From assembly GCA_024196135.1 (NCBI GenBank), contig JAMQCK010000014.1, positions 62,001 to 126,000 of the forward strand: a stretch of 64,000 nucleotides of DNA, read 5' to 3'. Below the pieces are notes generated by a model. The model searched no databases, was not told the DNA's origin, and was given only the letters and a program-made list of their open reading frames with translations. The stretch comes from Pleurotus ostreatus/Saccharomyces cerevisiae fusant. Taxonomy: Eukaryota > Opisthokonta. Position numbers and translations under genes: made by a program. Position 1 is the first letter of the stretch. Each line of letters begins with the position of its first letter. This document shows, piece by piece, positions 55,484 through 64,000 of this stretch.

Positions 55484-57679
55484 ATGTCTGACTCCCATCG
55501 TCTCCCCGTCCTTCAATCCTTCATAGATCTCATCCGCCACGGCAAGCACCACCAGCACGCTCGTCAGGACGCGAAAACCCCAGTCGACGCCAAGTCCCCG
55601 AGCTCGCCGTCCAGCGCCCGCTCATCGCAGCAGAAGAACCGCGATGCCCCACAGCAGCAGGAACGCCAGCAGCAGCAGTCGCAGCCGCAGTCTCAGGCCG
55701 CGTCGCAGAAGTCCCCCGCGCCCAAGGAGGCTGCGGAGATGATCGTCAACGAGGAACGCGAGCAGAAGTCGAAGATGCCCACCTACAAGGGCCTAGAGAA
55801 GTACAAGCTGTTGGAGAAGATGGGAGAGTGCGTCCCATCGCCCTGTCGATACCGGCTCCCCGCTGACGGCGCTTTAGCGGCGCATTCTCGAACGTGTACA
55901 AGGCTGTGGAGATTGCGACTGGTCAGCGAGTAGCCCGTGCGTGTTCTGGTACATTCTTTGGAACCCTTTGCTGACCTCCGCCCAGTCAAGGTCGTGCGCA
56001 AGTTTGAGCTCAACGCATCCCAGGTCAGCCTCATCCCCCTGCACCCCTCTCCCTTTAACCCACTGACCATTCCCCTGTCTCCTTGCTTTGTTGCGTTGTA
56101 CGGTCTGTTCCATAGGCTGGCGACAAACACTTGAATCCCCAGTTTAAGAAACGACCTCGCGCAACAGAGGTGCCCCTCCATTCCGTCATCGCCTAGTATC
56201 GAGCTTTGTACTGACCGGTTCCTTCAGCGCGCGAATATCCTCAAGGGTACCAGTCCTTCATTACCGCTTCCCATATACATGCTGACCCCCGGTCTGAAGA
56301 GGTCCAGATCATGCGTGGCACGCACCACCCATCCATCGTCAAGCTTCTCAACTTCGCCGAGTCCCCAGAGTACTACTTCCTGACCCTCGAACGTGAGCGG
56401 ATTCCGCCTGTACCCGTCGTGTGGCGCTGACCTGCCTTCGCAGTTATGGAGGGCGGCGAACTCTTCCATCAGATAGTCAAGTTGACGTACTTCAGCGAGA
56501 ACCTATCTCGACACGTCATCCTCCAGGTTGCGAACGGGATTCGCTACCTGCACGAGGAGCGCGGTGTCGTGCACCGCGATATCAAGCCCGAAAACCTCCT
56601 TTTCGAGCGTATACCTATCATCCCCTCCAAGAACCCTGTCGTGCGGCCTTACGACGAGGATAAGGAGGATGAGGGTGAGTTCATTCCTGGTGTCGGTGGT
56701 GGTGGCATCGGCCGCGTCAAGATCGCCGACTTCGGCCTCAGCAAGGTTGTCTGGAACGAGGAGACCATGACGCCATGCGGGACGGTAGGCTACACTGCCC
56801 CCGAGATCGTCAAGGATGAGCGATACAGCAAGAGTGTCGACATGTGGGCGCTCGGCTGTGTGCTCTACACTTTGCTCTGCGGCTTCCCGCCGTTCTACGA
56901 CGAGAGCATCAACGTGCTCACGGAGAAGGTCGCTCGCGGTTACTACACGTTCCTCAGCCCCTGGTGGGATGACATCAGCGCGAGTGGTATGTCGTACCCC
57001 CTATACGCCATTTCTCCACTAACGTTTGCCCTTAGCAAAGGACCTTATCACCCATCTGCTCTGCGTTGATCCTGCGCAACGTTTCACTATCGATGAATTC
57101 TTGGCGCACCCGTGGTGTAACGCAGCACCTGCTCCAGCTCCACCTCCTACGCCATACATTTATGGCCAAAACCAACCCCCTACCGGTCTTGACTCACCGC
57201 TACTCAGCGCGGCTCGTGGCGGACGTCCCGAGGGCAGGTCTCCGGGTGTCGCTACGCTCAAGGAAGCCTTCGACATTACCTACGCCGTTCACCGTATGGA
57301 GGAGGAGGGTGCGCGCCGTCGGAAGTACAATGGACCCGGGGGCGCAGGTGCGCGTGGGTTCCTCGGCGGTCTTAACGAGGACGATGAGACGGAGGATTCG
57401 GACGACGGGACGATCAACGGTGACTCGAGCGCACCGGAGGGCAGCCGTCGCTACGATGGGCGTGCAGGTCCCCGTGATCAGGGTCAGGCTCAGCCACGGA
57501 AGACCGCCGCATCTGGCAGCCGTCGCAAGCAGGGCTTCGAGCTCGACCTTGATGGCGCGACTCTACTCGGCAGGAGACAACACCGCGGCGGCGCCGTTGG
57601 CATGAGCAGCCCGCTGTCGGGCAAGCCTGTCAACTCGCCCATGGCGCTCGACCCCGGCAGCCCTATGCAGGTCTCATAG
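55484..57679 (+). CDS. CAMK-type Ser/Thr protein kinase, RCK2/Srk1-like
   Basis: Predicted cytosolic kinase of the fungal MAPKAP-type group (Rck1/Rck2 in yeast, Srk1 in fission yeast) that acts downstream of the Hog1/Sty1 stress MAPK. The N-terminus is Gln/Ser-rich. The catalytic domain begins YKLLEKMGDGAFSNVYKAVE and has VALK as the ATP-binding Lys, spliced across an intron. It continues with HHPSIVKLLNFAESPEYYF, MEGGELFHQIVKLTYFSE, VVHRDIKPENLLFE, KIADFGLSKVVWN, TPCGTVGYTAPEIV and DMWALGCVLYTLLCGFPPFY. An acidic insert of roughly 35 residues lies between HRD and DFG, as in this subfamily. The C-terminal tail has TLKEAFDITYAVHRMEEEGA, then Gly/Arg/Asp-rich sequence to SPMQVS. Exons near 55900-56390 are small. 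Confidence 0.9.
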
Positions 57680-58236
57680 ACGCCTATACCTCCCTTGCCC
57701 CCTTTCGCTCTCCCCGTGCGTCCTCGCACGACCTCCCGATGGCCTTCCCGCTCCCCGGTATACCTAACATACAAGCGGAGTGGCTCGCCTAATCCTCGTA
57801 TCGTTCTCATCTTGGCGGACATTGTCGGCACGCTACATCTGCCCCTCTCCCACCTCTGCAGCACTACAGCCAACACCTCGTATCGTATTGCTATTTTTTG
57901 TATGCACTTCACTCACACATCCATCCCCCTTGTTTCCCCTTGCCCCTCTCACTGTATACCCGTCGTCCACGGCGTTGTACTTAAATATTTTCGCACTAGT
58001 TGTACCAGTACTACGATGCAACACTATTCTCCTCCATACACGATGAGATTACGCTTCTGTATCTTCTACACGGAATCGGAATCCCAATGAAGCCCTAGCA
58101 TCTGAAGTTTTCTTGTTGAGTGGCAGGAGGATGAGGAGGGTGTGGGTCCGAAAATGCGTGGGTTCGGGAGTTGCCGAGGTGCTCTGAACGCGGACCGGGC
58201 GACCGACCTGTTGCCCACCACCATCATCTCGCCAAC
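57680..58236. other. intergenic between kinase and PRP31
   Basis: About 560 bases: pyrimidine-rich kinase 3' region followed by the PRP31 leader. No gene seen. Confidence 0.55.
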
Positions 58237-60352
58237 ATGAGCGGCCTCGCTGACGACTTGCTGAACGACCTCGAGGGTCTTTCCGACGAAGAGCAGCATG
58301 AGGAGGAGCAGGAGATGCAGACCGAGGAGGCTGCTGGCCCGTCGAAGGACCTCAAGCGCAAGGCAGACGACGCGGGCCTCGACGCAGACATGTCGGATGA
58401 GGAGGGCGGGGAGGGCCAAGAAGAGAGTCAGGAGGATCCTGGGTTTGTCCCCACCGGAGGTGTACGACCTGCGGAAGAGTTCGACGCAGAGGACGTGCAG
58501 GCGATGGAGCTACTGGGTGTGGCGGACGTTACTAAGATCGCGAAGCTGGAGGGGAGCAAGCGGATGAATGATATTCTCAAGGTGCGTTGTGAATGAATAA
58601 GGTGGATTGGGACGCATTTCTGACGCTTTGGGACTACTTAGGATATCGAGAAGTACCAGGAGAACCCGAGTACGGTGCAGCAGATGTCGCTTCCCGCGCA
58701 TCTCAATCCGGAGTACAATGTCATTGTGCAGGCGAACAACTTGTCCGTCGAGGTCGACAACGATATCATGTTGGTGCACAAGGTGCGTGTCAGAGCTTTC
58801 GAGCAGCGTACAGTGGCTGACCTTGTCCCGCCACAGTTCATTCGCGATCATTACGCGCCCAAGTTCCCTGAACTCGAGCAGCTTGTCACCGATCCTGTCA
58901 TGTACATTCGCTCAGTTCGGACGCTAGGGAACCACGAGGTGAGTCTGCTTGCCCTCCTTTCCTCCACTCGTCCTTACATGCCACCAGGACCTAACAGCGG
59001 TCGATTTGCAAGGCGTCCTCCCCCCCGCTGTCATAATGTCCGTCTCGATGACTGCGACCACTTCCGCCGGCCGCCAACTCAGCGACTCGGAATGGCAAGC
59101 CGTACAGCGCGCTTGCGACCTCGCAGACCGGTTGGAGGAGTCCAGGAAAAAGGTGCGTTGGAGGCATCCCTTTCCAGTCAATGTGCTAACGCGTATATTT
59201 GCAAGATTTTCTCGTACGTCAGCTCAAGAATGAATGTGCTTGCACCGAACCTATCAGCCATTGTGGGCACTACCACAGCCGCAAAGCTGCTCGGTGTGGC
59301 AGGTGGTCTTAGCGCACTTGCGAAGATGCCTGCTTGCAATGTCTTCGTGAGTATCAACACATTTTCTATGTTTCCACTTGCTGACTGTCTTCACAGCTCT
59401 TGGGAGCCCAACGCAAGATTGCTGCAGGATTTTCGACGGCAACTCAGCGACGCCACTCCGGCTTCGTCTACCAATCCGAAGTCGTGCAACATACTCCACC
59501 AGAGTACCAGGCGAAGGTGCAGAGGACGGTTGGTGCGAAGTGCGTGCTTGCCGCGCGGATGGATCTCGAGAGGAAGCTGCGTGATGGTGAGCATTGCCGT
59601 GTTGCCACAAAAATCATTGACTTACTGATCTTATAGGGTCCTACGGCGAGCAGCTACGTGAGAAAATCGAGAAGCGCATTGATCAGCTTGCCGCACCGCC
59701 GCCTGCGAAGGTGACGAAGGCCTTGCCTATACCGAATGATGGACCAAAGAAGCGGCGAGGCGGCAGGCGGTGAGTATCATATACCATATATTCCTGTCCC
59801 CTTACTAATCACCCTAATAGCGCACGCAAAGCTAAGGAGGCCTACGCCCAAACCGAGCTACGCAAACTGCAGAACCGGATGGCGTTCGGCGAGGCCGAGG
59901 AGGAGGTCGGCGCCTTCGACCAGACGAAGGGTCTCGGTATGATTGGCGTGGGCACGGGCAAGGTTCGCGCCGGCATGGGCGAGGCGAAGAGTCGAGGTAT
60001 GTGGAGACCCAATCTTTGCGTGCGACGAATGGCTAACTTGCGTACCTTCTCTCTCAGCCAAGCTCTCCAAGGCGAACAAGCTACGGACGGCGACCCTCAC
60101 TCGGGCGGCGCAGCAAGCGCAGGCAGGTGGCTCTGGCGGTGGATCGTCTTCGTCTGGTTTCGCGACGTCGTTGAGCGTTACGCCGGCGCAAGGTATGTTT
60201 GTGGATAGAATTCTATGGACTTTTCGTGCTCACAGGTTCGTCCAGGATTCGAGCTCACGAATCGCGCCGCGGCGGCAGCACGGGTCAAGGAAGCCAACGA
60301 CAGGTGGTTTGCGGCTGGCACTTTCTCGTTTGTTGGTCAGAAGGGGGCGTAG
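58237..60352 (+). CDS. PRP31: U4/U6 snRNP splicing factor Prp31
   Basis: Nuclear splicing factor that binds the U4 snRNA-15.5K complex and holds the tri-snRNP together. It starts [20 protein letters not shown] with an acidic N-terminus. The Nop domain includes [100 protein letters not shown] and [20 protein letters not shown]. The Prp31 C-terminal part has [59 protein letters not shown] and [23 protein letters not shown]. All are family blocks, and about ten introns interrupt them. Downstream frames to 60501 are 3' UTR. Confidence 0.95.
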
Positions 60353-60720
60353 GATCTCAACCGGTGTACCTCTTTGTTGCTTGTTCAACCCTTGTCACGT
60401 CATCTGTACCTGGCGCGATCTGGGACTATGCTTACGACCTTTTGATGCCCGATTTTGTTGAACACCTGTCGGAAATGCAGCGCAGACGGATTAATAAATG
60501 ACCTGCGCTGAGCTATACTACAACGAGCGTCGGTATGCTCGTGAAATAATAAAGAGGTGTACTGCTATAGTCGAGTGAATATGTGCATGGAAGAAGTTCA
60601 TGAAGCAAGATGCAAGATGCAAATATATGGTGTCCATCGCTGGTGCATGCACGGACGCTGCAAGTCAAGTGCGCGAGAGTGAGCTCAAGTGCTATGCACT
60701 CAAGTGCTGCCACCCCTCGT

Positions 60721-63159
60721 TCATGATTGGCCGTGGCTCGTCGACTGCTTGCCGCGCTCGGTCGCCCGTTGTCCACGCTCGCCAGACAATGAGCTGCCCC
60801 GCTTCCGGGAGATGCTTGCTCGCAGCGTCGATCCGCTACCCTCGTTTTGCCTTGACGCATCTCCCCCCTCGTACTCTCCTTGCCTCGTCAGGCTATGCTC
60901 CCTTGGCCTGAGTGCCGCCGCTTCACCTTCGAACCAGCTCATCGTGCGCAAGCGGCGCGTGCGATTGCTGGGGCTGTCGTCGCGTGAAGTGTGAACGCCA
61001 TCGCCCTGAGGGTGGGTCACAGTTCCTTGCAACCGCGCACCCAAACTATCTCCTCGTAGTCGGGATTGCCCAGTTTCGCGTATCCGTGGTAGGGTGGTAG
61101 CGTCAAAAGTCGGGCTGCGGTTGAAAGGAGGACTGCGGCTCGTGGACGGCCCAAGATCCCACTCGCGGGGAATCTCGCTGGGTGGGGTGTGGACAAGGAG
61201 GAGAGGCTAGAGAAATGGGTCAGTTAAATGCACTTCGGGAATCTCGACGACAGCGAAGAGAATCGTTGAAATGAATGAAGTATGAGAGATCTACTCACAT
61301 GCGCCGGTGAAAGCCCCATGATGCTCTGCTTCCTCCTCAAAACGGGTAGATCACGATTGCCCGAGGGCACAATGAGCACTGGCCTCCGCCGCCTGCCCAC
61401 ACTTCCTCTCGGCGAGCGATGTATCGCGTTCCTAAGCTCATTCACTGCCTCCCCGCCTCCATTCCCCTCCCCACCCTGCCACTCCCTCTCATCGTCCTCC
61501 TCCCCATCCCCATTCTCCCCCTCCCTCTCTTCCCCCTCCCCCTCCTCATCCCCACCATCCCCCGGCCCCGCCCACGCAATAATGAACACGCCCAAAAACG
61601 TCGCACCACACCCATACAAGAACGTCACGATCTGGTGGAACTTGGCGCGCTCGAAGTCGCCGTAGAGGATCGCGGAGCCGACGATGGCGGAGAGGTTGAA
61701 GAGGACGAATTGCATGGGAATGACGACTTTGGAGTCGAAGCGCATGAGGGCGCGGTTGAGGTAGCGGATTTGGCCGACGCCGGTGATGATGAGGACCTGG
61801 GTGGGTGGGGTCATGGTTAGCGGGTGTGTGAGGGGGGGGGGGGGTATGATATGACGGGAGAAGAGTAAATAAATAGAAGGGAAGGCACGTACTAGGATTA
61901 CAACGTAGGTGATCCAGTGGGTAAATATGTTGACCCATTCCATGGTTAGTAGAGTCGATACGGCCTTGGTCGAAAGAACCGTGAATCCACCTTGACAATC
62001 TATGAGCCAAAACTTCTTAGGGCTCCAGGAAATTGCTCACCGAACAAGGCACAAAGTCCAACGTCGATAAATACATATTTCTGGCCGATGCGTCCTGGCG
62101 ACAAACTGACAAAGATGAGCCCCAGGACGAGGTACACGATAGTGTACACCGCAAAGGACGTCTTGCATATCGCACGAATGAGTGCGTCGGGGTTGAGGCG
62201 CGTGTCCGAGGATTGGGTGGACAAGACGACAGTCACCGCGCCCACGACGGCGATGCAGATACCGAGCAGGTCCCGCTTGCGAAAGCGCTCGCCGATCATA
62301 AGAGGTGCGAAGAAGCAGTTGGCAATGAGGGCGAACTAGAGGCGCATGAGTTCGCAAGATGAATAACTCGGTGGGAAACACTGCTCACCGTGCCAAGAGG
62401 TGCCACCACAGATGCGGGCGCCCAGGCGTAGGAGATGAAGTTCCCGAGCTCGCCTACGTTCATGAGAAGGAACCCAGTCCACCTAAACGAGGGTAAGTGG
62501 TTAATGGCAATGAGTGCGGAGCCGTACCATAGCTTGGATTTCAGATATGCGGTCTCGTTATCGGCGACTGGGCTGGATGGCGGCTTGCGTGGAGGTGCAC
62601 CGTTCGATGCCTTCTTGTGCGTATGTGTCGGTAGGTCGTCTTCCGCGACGACATCAATGGGTATCTGGGTGACATGACCGGGGACGTCGCGATCGGGAAA
62701 GGGCGCTATAGCGTCGACTAGCGATCGTCGATTCTCCCGTCTAGCAAGAAGGCGAGCCAAGTGGGATGGTTTATGGCGCACAGCGGGAGATGTGATGGGT
62801 GTAGACTGTCCTGAGGATGTAGCAGAGTAGGCTCCAGTCTCGTGAGGGAAGGGGATGAGGGGTTGGCGTTCATCGGGGAGATGGGAGGTCGGCGAGTCTA
62901 CCAGGACGCTGTCTAGTTCGTGTTGACTGTATGGCCGCTCAGATGGCGTATCAGGTGTGCGAGAGCCGCTCTCTTCGTCGCGCTGTTTATTCCGCTCGCG
63001 CTCGATACGCTTGTGAGCGAGCTTCTGGAGGTTGAGAGCGAGGGAGATGAGGATATTGCCGGCGATGGCGACCGAGATGCCGACCACGGTGGCCGTGTCG
63101 AGCTCGGGGCCGTCGCCCCCCGCCGTACCCGTGCTTCTACCGCCGCCTAGGACTCCCAT
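60721..63159 (-). CDS. NIPA-type magnesium transporter (DUF803)
   Basis: Multi-pass membrane protein of the NIPA/DUF803 family in the drug/metabolite transporter fold, with Mg2+ transport known in animal members. From ATG 63159: VVGISVAIAGNILISLALNL (TM1), then a long hydrophilic insert, WTGFLLMNVGELGNFISYAW, APASVVAPLGTFALIANCFF and LLGICIAVVGAVTVVLS. Next are FAVYTIVYLVLGLIFVSL, NRALMRFDSKVVIPMQFVLF and ATFLGVFIIAWAG. An acidic Glu/Gly/Asp repeat follows, then VGRRRRPVLIVPSGN and GLSPAHPLLLVHTPPSEIP. I joined the last exon (60721-61206) because donor 61299/acceptor 61206 keeps phase and continues the conserved block. It encodes a Ser/Arg-rich tail. It is divergent from SEC12. Confidence 0.88.
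61832..61844. repeat. poly-G tract inside a NIPA-gene intron
   Basis: A run of about 13 G (C on the coding strand) lies in an intron of the minus-strand transporter, upstream of a CT-rich tract near its branch/acceptor region. It is likely length-variable and prone to sequencing error. Confidence 0.6.
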
Positions 63160-63333
63160 TGAGCGCGCAGGACGAGGAGGACGTGCATCATGGCCCCGGG
63201 CCGGACGGCCGCGCCCGCTCTGGTCATCGCATCGTGCCTCCGCGCACGTGGACTGCACTTCCACTTCCTCCCCCACGTCGCGCGTAGACGCGTTCCAGCA
63301 CTTTCCTCTCGTTCATACCGCGGCGTACCCAGG

Positions 63334-64000
63334 ATGCGCGCCAAGCACACGAAGCACGACCTCCCCGCGTTCCCCGTCTACTCCTCCGCCTTTCTGTCGG
63401 ACACCGAGCTGGTCATTGGCGGCGGTGGCGGGCAGGCGAAGACGGGAATCAAGAATAAGCTGGTGCGTGGCGCGCCAAGTCCCCCTCACTTTCGCTCAAT
63501 CTCTAGCTGTGTAGAGACTATTTGAAACCCAGAATGACTCGCAACTCAAGCAGGTGGACGAGCTAGAGCTCGCGCCAGGTGAGGACGCGCCCATGAGTAT
63601 GGCCGCAGCAAGAAAGGTGCGTGGCAGGTTGTGCTTCGACAGAACTATCCACTTAAACCCTTTGACAGGCCTCCAAGATTATTGCCGGTGTTAACAGCAG
63701 CGAGGACAGACTGAAGGCAGGACACAACGATAACTGTCGCGTCTTGAACGTCGCGGACAAGAAGTACGCTCATACCTGCACATGCACGCTTCCCTCCTCA
63801 TTCCCCCAGAATCACCCCTCTATCCTCCCAGGGCACCCTTCCGACAGAAGATATCGAGCACCTTTTTGAGGACTATCAGGTAGGCGCCATCACACCACTC
63901 CACTTACACCAGCTTATCCCACTTGCAGCGCGTAACTGTAGTATCCCCCGATGAGTCTATGGTCGCTGTAGCAGGAACGCATGATGTACGTCGCATTTTC
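63334..64000 (+). CDS. SEC12: SEC12-type guanine nucleotide exchange factor, partial
   Basis: 5' part of the ER membrane GEF that activates Sar1 for COPII coat assembly. The window ends within it. From ATG 63334: MRAKHTKHDLPAFPVYSSAF, then LSDTELVIGGGGGQAKTGIK with NKL before the first intron. The glycine-rich GGGG-x4-G-x2-N stretch is the K loop characteristic of Sec12 beta-propellers. It continues RLFETQNDSQLKQVDELELA, AARKASKIIAGVNSSEDRL, HNDNCRVLNVADKK, ITPLSTLPTEDIEHLFEDYQ and RVTVVSPDESMVAVAGTHD. These are propeller blades. The expected C-terminal membrane anchor lies beyond 64000. An upstream open frame from 63190 could add residues, but this start fits the family. 174 bp separate it from the NIPA start. 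Confidence 0.9.

Noticed and set aside
1..64000. CRISPR arrays, insertion sequences, LTR pairs or integrated viral genes
   Set aside because: No regularly spaced direct repeats, transposase or integrase motifs, or viral hallmark proteins were seen; the content is ordinary nuclear fungal DNA.

Overview
The window comes from the nuclear genome of a filamentous basidiomycete, most likely an Agaricomycete. The reasons are GC-rich DNA, compact genes, and many introns of about 50-60 nt, usually with GTGCGT or GTGAGT donors. The gene models below were spliced by hand from reading frame, splice signals and family conservation. Exon edges are therefore good where a family is well known and approximate elsewhere. 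No tRNA, rRNA, CRISPR array, intact transposon or virus-like gene was recognised.

Layout. 0.6-2.9 kb: a sugar-porter-type MFS transporter. 3.2-12.0 kb: four tandem minus-strand copies of an unusual gene family. Each has an N-terminal coiled coil, a domain I read as NYN/PIN-like, a low-complexity linker and tandem CCCH zinc fingers. 12.5-22.6 kb: TOM7, eIF3f, a conserved intronless unknown protein, a Gfo/Idh/MocA oxidoreductase, another unknown protein, and an alpha/beta hydrolase whose nucleophile position is Gly. 23.0-25.0 kb: a Cdt1-like replication licensing factor. 25.7-30.1 kb: two more copies of the zinc-finger family on the plus strand; the second has lost the first acidic residue of its putative nuclease core. 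30.6-37.9 kb: RhoGDI, COQ2, a gene-poor 2.4 kb stretch, and a YTP1-like membrane protein.

38.4-44.9 kb: a cluster of three 26S proteasome genes (beta1/PRE3, RPN12, alpha7/PRE10) followed by a Nup82/Nup88-type nucleoporin. The two divergent promoters here each carry two ACGCGT palindromes. 45.0-48.7 kb: a divergent pair of a GH105 unsaturated glycuronyl hydrolase and an MFS anion-symporter-type permease. It looks like a small unit for using pectin fragments. 48.8-64.0 kb: a degenerate tandem repeat, TAF9, ISU1, a PEX11-family protein, a Tctex-type dynein light chain, an RCK2/Srk1-like kinase, PRP31, a NIPA-type Mg2+ transporter, and the 5' part of SEC12.

Most genes are housekeeping genes arranged as head-to-head pairs with 120-340 bp shared promoters. 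The accessory signal is the six-copy CCCH family. All copies share the same unusual splice architecture, including very short exons, so they arose by local duplication. The architecture resembles Regnase-type RNases, an NYN nuclease plus CCCH finger, and could represent a lineage-specific RNA-targeting system. That function is an inference.
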